A stretch of DNA of 64,000 nt from CAVONB01 sp963697205 (GTDB taxonomy: Bacteria; Pseudomonadota; Alphaproteobacteria; Rhizobiales; Hyphomicrobiaceae), in the NCBI GenBank assembly GCA_963697205.1, contig CAVONB010000007.1, forward strand, positions 1 through 64,000, in the 5' to 3' direction. Shown here in pieces: positions 1 through 8,872 of this stretch; within the stretch, counting starts at the first letter, position 1, and each line of letters opens with the position of its first letter. The position numbers and the translations under genes are program-made. Under the pieces are notes generated by a model. It saw only the letters and a list, made by a program, of their open reading frames with translations. It did not search any database and was not told the origin of the DNA.

Positions 1-69
1 CAGCACGTGCAAGGTCCCGCCGAACGCGGCGCCCGCCACAATCAGAAGTATGCCCCCGAAGATACGCAT
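1..69 (-). CDS. N-terminal fragment of a small membrane or exported protein
   Basis: The 23 codons visible read MRIFGGILLIVAGAAFGGTL and three more residues, a short basic start followed by a hydrophobic Gly/Ala-rich segment typical of a membrane anchor or signal peptide. The ATG at 69-67 is preceded, five bases upstream on the minus strand, by GGGAGG (75-80), a strong ribosome binding site, which is the main reason to believe the gene. The rest lies outside the window, so no function can be given. Confidence 0.55.
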   Translation of the reverse strand, partial: MRIFGGILLIVAGAAFGGTLHVL

Positions 70-922
70 GTGAACCTCCCGGCACGCCCCGCGACATCAA
101 ATGTGCGCCCCGGCTCGACGCCCAGTCCCCGCACATTGGCTGATGCGGAAACGATAGACTTGCTCCGTATGCAGAGCCAAAGTAAATATGAACATCTTTC
201 TCATAACATAAATCACTTGTGCCGGACATGCAACACGCCAGCAGCGAAATCGCATGACACATCCTCATGATAGGGGACCCGGCACCGGCAGTGGGCTGGC
301 GTGGGGCGCCGGGAGGGCTCCGGCGGGGAGGTCCGCCCAACCAGCAGTTGTGGCGAAGGCGCGTCGCTGCATACAACAGCTTGTGGATCGGGGCGGGGGA
401 AATGGGGATGGCTTGTGGACAACCCGGCGGCCTCGATGTGTGCGCGATTGTCAGCGTGGATATGATCGAATTCCCTTGCGTCCCCTGGCGCCATTCCAAC
501 TCGCGGCTACAAACCTGAAAGTCTTAACAAAAGACAACAAATCGCCTAATTTTTCTCCCTGAGGGAAGTGTTTCGCGTTACGGGTTTCGCGTCTTTTGCC
601 GGCGTTCTGCTGTTGTGTGTCACGGTCGGGATCAAGCGGCGATAGCCACTGTGCACAACCCCGGCAGCCTCCGGCATTCCAGCCTCATCATCACGCCATT
701 CGACGCGCTTCTTGCACGCCAGACGCGCCTGCCGACGCCGTTGGGGAACGGCCCTGGAGCTCACGGGCGGGTCGGGTCGGGAGGCGTGCCGAGAATGGGC
801 CCGTTGGACGGGCTGGCTGGAATGCGTCCGCAAGACCCCTCGGCGGGCGACTCTACGTCGCCGGACCTGCCTCGTGACCGCATTCGGGGCCGGCCAAATC
901 GCAATAGAGAGGGCTACTCACA
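70..922. other. About 850 bp without a supported gene
   Basis: Several overlapping frames are open here in both directions, but none shows a convincing start, ribosome binding site or recognisable protein, and their compositions are Arg/Pro/Gly-rich as expected of GC-rich non-coding DNA. 160-260 is noticeably richer in A/T and may hold the promoter of the minus-strand gene that starts at 69. Nothing else is visible. Confidence 0.5.
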
Positions 923-2237
923 ATGAGACATGCTACTCGGGCGTGCTAGGCGTTCTAGCGGCCGGCGTTCTACTCGCCGTGTCGGCTGCTATGAACTGGC
1001 GCTTCAATTCAGTCTCGGGAAAACCGAGCTCAAGATGGGCAAATCTACGGGTCGGCAAGTGCCGCCGCGGACTGCCTCAAGGCGCTTGTTCCGTTCTTTT
1101 TCTTCGCCGCATGGCGCAACAGGATGTGGTCGCAGGCCATAGCCTCGGCCATGGTGTGGGTGGTCGTTACCGGCTACTCGCTCACCTCCGCGCTCGGTCA
1201 CGCTGCGCTCAACCGCCTGGATCCGGCGGGTCAGCGAGCGGTCGAGGCGCAGACCTACAAGGATCTGCGCGGCGACCTCAAGCGGGCGACCGACCAGCTA
1301 GCTGGGTGCCCCAGCAGCGCCGACGCGACGCGTGCAGTCGGAGATCGATGGTACGAAGAACCATCGGTACTGGAGGCTGCCACCAATCAGTGTGCCGACA
1401 ACGAAGGGCAAGACTACGCGCGCCTTCTGCGACCAGTATCATGCCTTGAACGCCGAGCTTGCTTCGGCGCAGCAGGCGATGCTGCTGGAGGAGCGCATTT
1501 CCGTCGTCAAGGCAAAGCTCGACAAGGCGACCGGCCATGGCAACGCGGCGCTAACCGCCGCCGATCCGCAGGCGAGTGTCCTTGCCAAGCTGACCGGCAT
1601 CGATCTGGATACGATCCAGATCGCCCTGACGGTGATGATCGCTGTACTGCTCGAGATCGGTTCCGGCCTCGGCATGTACATCGCTTTGAGCCAATGGCGG
1701 ATCGACGATCGCATGGCGCCATCTGCGCCGCGCATGTCGAAGCTCAAGACGCAGCGTGCGCGTGAAGAAGCGGAGGTCGTGGAAGATCTCCGTGTGCCCG
1801 AGGTTGCCGCTCCCGTCGTGGCCGTTCCGGCCAACGCGGATCCGGCACCGCAACCGGCCATCGCGCCGCCAGCGGCCGCCACCGCGCAGATTTCTGCGCG
1901 AGAGACGGCCAACGACAACCCGACCAAGCAGGTCGTCGCCCAGCAACGACTGGTCGCACCCGAGAACGACGTACAGCGCTACTACAAGGAGAAGGTCGAT
2001 ACCCAGGATGGTTCCAGCGTAACCGCTACTGCTTTGTACGAAGATTACTGTGCGTGGTGTGAGACGCTCGAGAAGGAGCCGCTTGCACTGCCGACGTTCA
2101 GCAGGGAGTTCGGTGAGCTTGGTATCCAGAAGGGTAAGATCGCAGGACGCGTGCGCTACATCGGTATCGCACTGAGAGCCGGCAACGAGGACGCGGAGGA
2201 TAAGAAGCCGCCCGTCTTCGGCGTCAAGGCCGCCTAG
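923..2237 (+). pseudogene. Membrane protein gene with several frameshifts (unknown function)
   Basis: One protein can be read only by switching frame several times. A hydrophobic segment (YSGVLGVLAAGVLLAVSAA, about 940-990) leads to MNWRF, then QFSLGKTEL in a second frame (about 1005-1035), then QIYGSASAAADCLKAL and a membrane stretch in a third (about 1041-1200). From about 1330 a single frame runs intact to 2237. It contains a coiled-coil-like stretch (SAQQAMLLEERISVVKAKLD), another membrane segment (IQIALTVMIAVLLEIGSGLG) and a long polar Ala/Pro-rich tail with a folded C-terminal part. Breaks lie near 925-940, 1010, 1040 and 1315-1335. The start is placed at the ATG at 923 behind GAGAGGG. 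I remember similar proteins as uncharacterised membrane proteins of Rhizobiales but cannot name a function. The intact 3' half could also be translated from the ATG at 1332. Confidence 0.5.
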
Positions 2238-2255
2238 CCAGACTCGGCGCAACGG

Positions 2256-2284
2256 AAAAGGGCCGCTTCTCAGCGGCCCTTTTT
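2256..2284 (+). terminator. Rho-independent terminator after the membrane protein gene
   Basis: Stem GGGCCGC (2260-2266), loop TTCTCA, stem GCGGCCC (2273-2279), followed by five T and preceded by four A. It lies 19 bp after the stop at 2237 and, because of the A/T symmetry, could also stop transcription coming from the convergent gene. Confidence 0.85.
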
Positions 2285-2313
2285 CCTTTTGTGACATGCG
2301 AAGTTTGCAAACC

Positions 2314-2344
2314 AAGGGGCGCCCCGCACGGGCGCCCCTTTTTT
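2314..2344 (+). terminator. Second hairpin between convergent genes
   Basis: A perfect nine-base stem GGGGCGCCC (2316-2324), loop CGCAC, and GGGCGCCCC (2330-2338), followed by six T on the plus strand. It sits just beyond the end of the minus-strand VWA gene (stop at 2354), between two converging transcripts. The U-tract is on the plus-strand side; for the minus-strand gene only the hairpin with a short T-poor tail is present. Confidence 0.7.
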
Positions 2345-2353
2345 GTGGCTGGC

Positions 2354-4373
2354 TTACTTCATCACCACCAAGCGCTTGGTGCCGCCGACCAGCTGGGCAC
2401 CGATCTCCTGGAACGCCTGACGCAGGCTGTCGCCGTCGTAGGGGAAGAAGTAGGCGTTCTGGTCATGACCGGCGCACTGCTTGAGCATGTTGGCGGCGGC
2501 ATTGTCGACGCCGTTGCTGTCGAAGCCGAAGCCGATAGTGAACACCTTGATCCCGGAGTCCCGCATTCCGTCGCAGAGGCTCTTGGCCTGAGCCTGGGAG
2601 GCGGGGGAGGAGTACTGGGTGTTGTACTGGCCGTCCGTCATGATGATCGCAGCCTTCATGACGCCGGGGTCGTCGTAGGCCGCCGGGTGGCTCGCCTGGG
2701 GCCAGATCGACTGCCACTTGGGTGACAGCATGTACCAGGCCCAGGCGTGGCCGAGGTGGCCCGGTGTCGCGCCGCCGACGGTCGCGTTCTGGAAGAAGTC
2801 CTCCAGCTCGGTGCGATCGTTGGTCAGCGGGATGATCGCGGGCAGCTCACGACCGGCGGTGTAGCACTTGCCATCCTCCGAGTAGTTGAGCTTGTTCGTC
2901 GACTTGCTCGGCGCGGTCTGGTTGTACGGTCCGATGAAACCACCGGTCGTCGGCGGCTCGTCGGTGTAGCGGTTCTGCGGATCGGTGCGCTCGGTGACGC
3001 ACGAGATCAGCTTGCCCGACGGCTGGTCCGGCTGCGACACGGTGCCCGTGCAGTTCGGATCGATGCCGCCGGCCGTCTGCATGCTCGCCGGGACGGGATC
3101 GTCCCAGCCGGTTTCGTAGCCGTTGTAGTAGGTGAACCCGCTGTTGTTCCAGCCTTTGACCTTCTTGTATTCGCCGTACTTGAGCTGCGCGGGTATGCCG
3201 CCGTTGCTGCCGCCGCTGACGGAGATGGCAACGCCAATGTCCGTGTCCGTATTGCCGTACTTGAGGTACTGCACGCCGGTCACGTTGGCGGGCAGCGGGA
3301 TGTACCAGTCATTGCTGTCGTGGTCGGGCTCGTTTTCGCCGTCGTATTCCCAGCCGCGCCAGTTGCCGTCGTTGTCGTACTTGTCGGTCCGATAGTAGCC
3401 GTTGGTGTCATAGGCGGTCTTGACCTGCGGCGGCGGGGTGGGGTTGCCTCGCGTGTTGTCCTCGACCTTGATGCCGAGTGGCTTGCCGGTGTTCTGCCAG
3501 AGCAGTTGCGCGACATTCTGGACCGGCAGGTTGGGATCGAGGCAGTGGTTCGAAGCGTAGGACTGGCCGGGCTGCGCGCCGGGGACCTGCCCGGGGAGTA
3601 CCGGACCGTTCATCGGCGTCGCGGCGTACTGCGAGCCAGAGCGGCTGGTTCTGGCCGTGGGGGCCGGAGTACATGCCGGAGAACAGGCGCTCTTGGTCCG
3701 CTTCAGGTTGGTCAGGTTGGCGTATTCGCCAAAGGCCGGAAAGCCGGTGACCGTGGCCGCATACTCCTCACCGACGTTGACGTAGTCGGCCATCGGCGCG
3801 ATGGCGACGCGGACCTGGCCGGACGTCGTGGCGTTGTTCGGGAAGAAGATGTCCATCAGGTCATTGGCGGCGAGCTTGGGGCAGCTCGATCTTCTTCTGG
3901 CCGCCGAGCGTCCAGTTCATCGAGCCGGTGAGGTCGATCATCATGGCGACCTCGAGCTGACGGCCGGACTGGCCGGCCTCGGCCTTGGCCTCGATCTGGA
4001 TGCCGTCGATGCCCAGGATCTTCATGAATGCGGACGGGACCTCCGCCGTCGCCGATACCTTGACGTTGTTGCCCTGGACCTCGACGTCCACGAAGGGACC
4101 GCCGGAGAACGAGCCCTGGTTGTTCTGGGCGAAGTAGTCCTTCGCCAGCTGGACGCGCTGGCTTTCGGTCAGCGAGAGCGCCGCCGCAGCCGCCGTGGCG
4201 GCGGCGTCGGTGGCGGATTGCATCTTGCGTTGTGCGTGCACGCCGCGCGCGAAATCCACGGCTGAGCCGATCATGCCGAACATGGGGACGGCATCAGGCC
4301 GAAGGTGATGGCGATGTTGCCCTTCTTGTCCGTACCAAATCGCCGGAGGCTTCCGACGGGCTTGTGTGACATG
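2354..4373 (-). CDS. TadG-like protein with von Willebrand A domain, two frameshifts
   Basis: Predicted inner-membrane-anchored protein of the Tad (Flp pilus/secretion) type. The ATG at 4373 follows GGGAGAAG and opens MSHKPVGSLRRFGTDKKGNI, then AITFGLM, the hallmark of TadE/TadG-type N-termini. This is followed by a hydrophobic anchor and an Ala-rich helix (SATDAAATAAAAALSLTES). A VWA-type metal site reads MMIDLTGSMNW. The long C-terminal part contains IIMTDGQYNTQ and a Cys-bearing DGMRDSGIKVFTIGFGF stretch, again VWA-like. The frame breaks twice. Near 4289-4292 one C is missing (restoring FGLMPVPMFGMIG). At 3878-3881 a run of four G on the plus strand needs to be three (restoring KIELPKLAANDLMD). 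The corrected product is about 670 residues. No other tad gene is nearby except the paralogue at 6557. It could be a true pseudogene or carry assembly errors. Confidence 0.75.
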
Positions 4374-4623
4374 GTGACTTCTCCCTACCCTGTCTCAATG
4401 AGCGCAGAATTGCGAACCTGCCTGGGAGAATGGCTCGGCAATATTTGTTGGTGCCTTGCACGGATCGTTCGAATTTTGCCTTTCTCGCGGTGCATGGCCA
4501 CCTCGGTTAATGATGCGAAAAATCGAGATGCAAACGGTCGGTTCTATGGCGTCTATTTTTTTACTGGAGATCGCCCGCTCCTTGCTTCAAGGCTTGAAGT
4601 TGCGGGATGGTTTATATCTGGCC

Positions 4624-4631
4624 GGGTTAAT
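4624..4631. repeat. Left target-site duplication of the IS1595 element
   Basis: GGGTTAAT directly before the left inverted repeat; the same eight bases follow the right inverted repeat. Eight-base duplications are usual for the IS1595 family. Confidence 0.9.
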
Positions 4632-5676
4632 GGCTCTGTTCCGCCTCAGTGTTGTGAGACCTTGCTGACCACTGATTTGGCGGCAGCGGGGATATCATGA
4701 AAGCGCAAGACTTCCGGGCACTTGTCGAGCAACTGGGCGACCTCAGCCAGGTCCAGCGCGACGCGCTGGTTGAGGCGCTGTCTGCGAAGGGGGCCGGCGA
4801 GGAGGTCGTCGCCATGATCGAAACGCGGTTCGCGGCAGCGCCGGCCTGCGGCCATTGCGGCGAGGTTGACTTCAAGCCGTGGGGCTCGGCCTCGGATCTC
4901 AAACGCTATATGTGCAAGGCGTGCGGGCGCACCTTCAACGCGCTGACCGGCACGCCGCTGGCGGGTCTGCGCCTGCGCGAGAAGTGGCTCGACTATGCCC
5001 GCTCGCTGGTCGACGGCGTCAGCCTGCGCAAGGCGGCGGCGCGCACCGGCATCCGTCTGGACACATCGTTCCGCTGGCGCCATCGCTTCCTCGCGACGGC
5101 CAGGGACAAGAAGGCGAGCGCGGTGACCGGCATCGTCGAGGCGGACGAGACGTTCATCCTCAAGTCCGCGAAGGGCTCGCGCAAGCTGGTCGGCCGCGCG
5201 CCCAGGAAGCGCGGCGGAAAAGCCAAGAAGCCGGGCCTTTCCACCGATGAGCACGATGCCATCCTGATCGTGCGCGACCGCCATGGCGAGACCACCGACG
5301 CGATCCTCTTCGACCTCAGCGGGGAGACGATCGGGTCGCACCTAAAGCCCGTCGTCGCCAAGGACGCCGTGCTCGTGACCGACGGCAACAGGGCCTACGA
5401 GGCATTCGCGGCTGCGACAGACATCGTCCAGATTGCGCTCGTCGCCAGCGCCGGCGAACGGACGATCGGCTGCTATCACATCCAGAACGTCAACGCCTAC
5501 CAGAGCCGCTTCAAGGGATGGATGGCTCGATTCAAGGGCGTGGCGTCGAAGTATCTGCCGAGCTACCTGGGCTGGCGCCGCATGATCGAGCGCGACGGTG
5601 ACGCGCTCACGCCGCGACATTGCCTCGCCGGAGCGATGGGGCAGCGGGCCCTGCTACATTGAAGCGGAACAGAGCC
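4632..5676 (+). mobile_element. Complete IS1595-family insertion sequence (1,045 bp)
   Basis: Terminal inverted repeats are visible: the left end (4632-4651) begins GGCTCTGTTCCGC and the right end (5657-5676) is its reverse complement with two mismatches in 20. Both ends are flanked by the direct repeat GGGTTAAT. One transposase gene fills the element and its stop codon (5660-5662) lies inside the right inverted repeat. The intact reading frame, repeats and target duplication indicate a recent, possibly still active insertion, into the non-coding DNA between the VWA gene and the small secreted protein gene. Confidence 0.92.
4697..5662 (+). CDS. IS1595-family transposase
   Basis: A 321-residue DDE-type transposase. 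Residues about 50-80 form a zinc ribbon with two Cys pairs (CGHCG and CKACGRTF), followed by a helix-turn-helix-like region (LRKAAARTGIRLDTSFRWRH). The catalytic domain starts with GIVEADETFIL (first Asp/Glu) and continues through ILIVRDRHG and VLVTDGNRAY (second Asp). It ends with a conserved HIQNVNAYQSRFKGWMARF stretch, as in ISXO2-like domains. Length matches the family. The ATG at 4697 follows GCGGGGAT. It should catalyse excision and insertion of the element that contains it. Confidence 0.93.
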   Translation: MKAQDFRALVEQLGDLSQVQRDALVEALSAKGAGEEVVAMIETRFAAAPACGHCGEVDFKPWGSASDLKRYMCKACGRTFNALTGTPLAGLRLREKWLDYARSLVDGVSLRKAAARTGIRLDTSFRWRHRFLATARDKKASAVTGIVEADETFILKSAKGSRKLVGRAPRKRGGKAKKPGLSTDEHDAILIVRDRHGETTDAILFDLSGETIGSHLKPVVAKDAVLVTDGNRAYEAFAAATDIVQIALVASAGERTIGCYHIQNVNAYQSRFKGWMARFKGVASKYLPSYLGWRRMIERDGDALTPRHCLAGAMGQRALLH

Positions 5677-5684
5677 GGGTTAAT
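5677..5684. repeat. Right target-site duplication of the IS1595 element
   Basis: GGGTTAAT immediately after the right inverted repeat, identical to 4624-4631. Confidence 0.9.
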
Positions 5685-5740
5685 TCATACGCTGTTAACG
5701 GTCTTCGGGCTTGCGGGGGGTAAGCGGCATCGGTTGAGAC

Positions 5741-5773
5741 AAAAAAAGACGGACGGGCTGATCCCGTCCGTCT
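5741..5773 (-). terminator. Rho-independent terminator of the small secreted protein gene
   Basis: Read on the minus strand: stem AGACGGACGGG, loop ATCAG, stem CCCGTCCGTCT followed by a run of T (the A-run 5741-5746 on the plus strand). It lies about 65 bp after the stop of the minus-strand gene ending at 5838. Confidence 0.9.
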
Positions 5774-5837
5774 GGTCGTTGCAAGGCCTGTCCGGTGCGC
5801 TGGCGACGCAACCGAGATGATGGTGGAGTGCCGTGCT

Positions 5838-6221
5838 TTACTGCGCGCAGAGGGTGTAGGTCGTCTGCGTGGCGCGCGTGGTGTTGTCGATGACGACGTT
5901 GTATTCGTCGCCGCGGTTCAGAGCCCAGGTGCAGCGGGTGCGGAGGTCGGCGACGTTTTCGCAGAGCGAGGTGCCGTTGAGGTCGAGAACCTTAAGCGTC
6001 AGTTGCTCGTCGTCCGAAACAATAGCGAGGGTGGCCTTGTTGTCCCAGGCGCTCTCGGCGAAGATCTGGCTCATCTCGGCCCAGTCGTGGGCGTCGACGT
6101 CGCCCTTCAGGCAAGACACGTTGCCCTGAAGGTTCTGCGCCTGGGCGGATGCGGTGGCGAGGGCCAGGGCGCCGGCGAGAACAACGGCGGCGCCGAGGGG
6201 GCGAAGAGAGCGCACGAGCAT
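5838..6221 (-). CDS. Small secreted cysteine-containing protein, unknown family
   Basis: A 127-residue protein with a clear signal peptide (LGAAVVLAGALALATASAQA, cleavage after AQA near residue 29). The mature part has four Cys (NVSCLKG, TSLCEN, RTRCTW, YTLCAQ at the end), which suggests two disulphides, and a strand-rich pattern in its C-terminal half. I do not recognise the family. A nearly identical 101-bp piece of its coding sequence (encoding from about QGNVSC to NKATLA) is found again at 21324-21424. The gene is monocistronic, with its own terminator at 5741-5773, and is divergent from the Tad-like gene at 6557. Likely periplasmic or extracellular. Confidence 0.8.
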   Translation of the reverse strand: MLVRSLRPLGAAVVLAGALALATASAQAQNLQGNVSCLKGDVDAHDWAEMSQIFAESAWDNKATLAIVSDDEQLTLKVLDLNGTSLCENVADLRTRCTWALNRGDEYNVVIDNTTRATQTTYTLCAQ

Positions 6222-6556
6222 GGAAAGTCTCCGGTGAAGCGGTGATGTCAGGCGACATTATCCGCCAGCAATTAACGGAGGCGCCAACATCGACGCTACA
6301 ATTTTATGCAAATAGATGTGCTTCAGTCGGGCGGGCGCAAGGGTGCAGGCTCTAGATGTCTCGGCGCGCATATATAGATGCAAGGCGCGAGTTTACCGAA
6401 CGTCATGGGCGGGACGTGAATGCTGCTCGAATTGACCGAGATAGCTGCTAAAAATTTTATGCAATTGCATTGGCTCGCATTGGCGGGGTCGAAATAACTT
6501 TCGGCTAGAACTTGGGCATCCTCGAGTTGTCTTATGTCCAATCCAAGGTGATCCCA
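6222..6556. promoter_or_regulatory. AT-rich divergent intergenic region with a repeated 12-mer
   Basis: This 335-bp gap separates two divergent secreted or membrane protein genes and is much richer in A/T than its surroundings. The 12-mer AATTTTATGCAA occurs twice in direct orientation, at 6300-6311 and 6453-6464; the second copy is embedded in the near-palindrome ATGCAATTGCAT (6459-6470). These could be binding sites of a shared regulator or UP-type promoter elements. No promoter can be assigned with confidence. Confidence 0.35.
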
Positions 6557-7972
6557 ATGTCTGTGACCCCCAATAAGAAGAAGGGCCTGCGCGAGAACGA
6601 GGGCGGCAACGTCGCCGTCACCTTCGGCCTCATGCTCGCGCCGATGATGATGCTGAGTGGCGCGGCTGTCGACGTCGGCAAGGCCCTGCAGGCGCGTAAC
6701 GAATTGCAGGCTGCGGCCGACGCGGCCGCGCTTGCCGCGGCCGGCTCGGCCAGCCAGTCGTCGATCGAGCGCATCGCGCTGGCCCGCAAGATGATCGACG
6801 CGAACGTCTCCAAGAGCATCTCGGGGGGAGAGCAGGGTGACGGGGAAACGCAGACTACCTCGAGCCAGGCGACCGATTTCAGCGTCGACGTCACGCTCGC
6901 CGAGAGCACGACGACGGTTGAGGTGAAGGGATCGATCGAGGCCAAGTTCCTCAAGATCACGGGCTTGGACCGGATCCCGCTCAACGTGCGCGCAAAGGCG
7001 AAGACGCCTTATGATGCGTCCAACAACAACAACGATGTCGGCAAGGCGTGCGTGATCGCGCTCGACCCGAATGCGCCGGTCGGCATCAGCACGTTCGGCA
7101 ACCCCGATATCAGCTACGAGAACTGCTGGTCGCACACGAACTCCACGTCGACGACCGCGCTCGATGGCAACGGCCAGCAGGCCAGGGTCGTCGGTGAAGG
7201 TCACTGTGCGGTCGGCGGCAAGGCGTCGGCCCTCGACGACAAGGGCATCTACTCGCCCAAGGCTTCCGAGCACTGCCTGCCGATGGCCGATCCGTTCGCT
7301 ATCGTGGGTGCCTACGAGAACCAGCCCTATCAGGCGAAGTTTGCGCTGCCGGCGATCCCGACGACGTGCAAGGCGAACAACCTCAACCTGAAGAAGGGCA
7401 ACTTCACGCTGGAGCCGGGTCGGTATTGCGGCGGCGTTTCGCTGCAGGCCCACGCGAAGGTCAAGTTGCTGCCTGGCGTCTACATCTTCGACGGCGGTGA
7501 GCTGAAGGTGCAGTCGGGCTCGAGCCTGACCGTCAAGGAGTCCGGCTACACGAACTCGGAAGCTCAGGAAGTCGATGGCGCGGGCGTGCTGCTCTATTTC
7601 CACGGCGCGGGTGCCAAGATGACGGTCATCGGCGGCGGGACCATCAGCCTGAAGGGCCGTCAGTTCGGCTCGTCCTATCCGGGCTTCCTCGCCATTGCCA
7701 ACGTCAATGCGGCGCCTGGCGACACGACGAACGTGCAGGGCGGCGGCAACTTCCTGATGGAAGGCGCAGTCTACATGCCCAAGCAGAACATCCTGGTCAC
7801 CGGTGCGGGCAATGCCAACGGCGGCAGCCAGTCGTTCACGCTGATCGGCAAGACGATCGAGTTCCAGGGCAACGGCGAGTTCCACATCAAGCGCCACAAC
7901 GCCTCGGACATGCCGGACCTGCAGCCCGACATGCCGCGTCAGGTTCGCCAGGAAGCCTATCTGGTCGAGTGA
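6557..7972 (+). CDS. TadE/TadG-like pilus-assembly family protein
   Basis: A 471-residue protein. The basic N-terminus (MSVTPNKKKGLRENEGGN) is followed by VAVTFGLMLAPMMMLSGAAV, a single membrane anchor, and an Ala-rich helix (LQAAADAAALAAAGSASQSS) characteristic of the Tad-type N-terminal domain. The large exported part is Gly/Asn/Ser-rich and ends with a strand-rich region (for example GVYIFDGGELKVQSGSSLTV) that may form a beta-helix or similar fold. The ATG at 6557 was preferred to the in-frame start at 6512 because AAGGTG lies six bases before it. The N-terminus matches the frameshifted VWA protein at 2354-4373, so the two are paralogues. A very strong terminator follows. The tad ATPase and prepilin genes are not in the window. 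Confidence 0.8.
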   Translation: MSVTPNKKKGLRENEGGNVAVTFGLMLAPMMMLSGAAVDVGKALQARNELQAAADAAALAAAGSASQSSIERIALARKMIDANVSKSISGGEQGDGETQTTSSQATDFSVDVTLAESTTTVEVKGSIEAKFLKITGLDRIPLNVRAKAKTPYDASNNNNDVGKACVIALDPNAPVGISTFGNPDISYENCWSHTNSTSTTALDGNGQQARVVGEGHCAVGGKASALDDKGIYSPKASEHCLPMADPFAIVGAYENQPYQAKFALPAIPTTCKANNLNLKKGNFTLEPGRYCGGVSLQAHAKVKLLPGVYIFDGGELKVQSGSSLTVKESGYTNSEAQEVDGAGVLLYFHGAGAKMTVIGGGTISLKGRQFGSSYPGFLAIANVNAAPGDTTNVQGGGNFLMEGAVYMPKQNILVTGAGNANGGSQSFTLIGKTIEFQGNGEFHIKRHNASDMPDLQPDMPRQVRQEAYLVE

Positions 7973-8008
7973 CCGGGGCGACGACGCTAAGCTCGAGGAT
8001 CCAAGACA

Positions 8009-8045
8009 GGGTCCCGGGGGCGATGCCCCCGGGACCCGATCTTTT
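8009..8045 (+). terminator. Strong Rho-independent terminator
   Basis: A 13-bp perfect stem (8009-8021 and 8025-8037, GGGTCCCGGGGGC with its complement) closed by the loop GAT and followed by GATCTTTTT. It lies 36 bp after the stop of the Tad-like gene. Confidence 0.93.
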
Positions 8046-8067
8046 TGTTCGGCTCTGTCGGGCTGAC

Positions 8068-8673
8068 TCAGCCGAGCAGACGTCGCAGCGGCGAGCGGAA
8101 GGCGCCGGTCGAGCCGGTCTCCCGGGCGAGGCTGACGAGCGTCATCTGCAAGCGGGAGAGCGTTGTGGCATCGGTCGGATCGAGGCCGGCGCCGGGTACG
8201 GCGTGTGCGTAAGGGGCGAGCAGGTCGTGGGTGCGGCGGCGGCGTGCGGCGCGCACATGCCAGGATTGTGTCGGGCAGCGGAGGTCGCCGTGGCTGTCGA
8301 GCCAGCGCTGCGCGGCTCCCCATACGGTTCTGGCGCACTCGCTGTTGCCCGGGCCCTTGAGCTGCGTGATGTGGGCTTCGCGGTCCGGTCCCAGCGGGCG
8401 TACCTCGAAGATGGCGATGCTGCGATCGCCCTCGGACAACTTGAACAGGCGCGCTGCCTTCGACGACAACTCCTCCCCGTAGCTGGCGATGCAGTTGCGC
8501 ATGCGGTGCGCCTCCTCAAGGATCTGTCGGGGTGTCAGCAAGGGCGTGATGGTGTAGTCGCGGCTGCGGCCACCGTCGAACCACGGGTCTTGCAGGCCGT
8601 CGGCGCCCAGGAATACATGAAGTGAGCCGTCTGGCGCGGGCCGCTGGTGTGCGCGCGTGCGCCGTGAGGTCGA
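8068..8673 (-). pseudogene. PcfJ-like protein, probable C-terminal fragment
   Basis: The frame is open from just after a TGA at 8676 to the stop at 8068. The recognisable part includes LEEAHRMRNCIASYGEEL, then strands with IAIFEVR and ITQLKGPGNSECA, resembling the PcfJ-like domain (A-x-x-MRNC-x-x-Y pattern followed by a 'Q-x-KG-x-x-N' turn). No ATG with a ribosome binding site is present upstream in the same frame and the N-terminal half expected of the family is missing. It may therefore be a remnant, or its 5' part may be out of frame in this sequence. The family is known from conjugative elements and many chromosomes; its role is unclear. Confidence 0.45.
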
Positions 8674-8815
8674 TCAATACGGCGCCGCGCCGGCTGCCAA
8701 GTCCTGACGCCGCACCGTCGGCCCAGCCGCCCGCGTCCCTCGGCGGTCGCGGCGGTCTTGGCGCGCGACGAGACGCGCTGGCTGCCACTGATCCTCGCAT
8801 CCCACGAAATGCAGC

Positions 8816-8839
8816 GGCCCGGATCTGGAGATCCGGGCC
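8816..8839 (-). terminator. Hairpin downstream of the giant surface-protein gene
   Basis: GGCCCGGATC (8816-8825), loop TGGA, GATCCGGGCC (8830-8839): a perfect ten-base stem about 35 bp after the stop at 8873. The minus-strand side lacks a good T-run, so termination efficiency is uncertain. Confidence 0.6.
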
Positions 8840-8872
8840 GTTTGTCGTCGTGCCGCGCGCGCGGGCCGCGTG

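Noticed and set aside
6323..8338. Minus-strand open frame of 671 codons opposite the Tad-like gene
   Set aside because: Arg/Asp/Val-rich shadow of the plus-strand gene; no start signal and no recognisable domain.
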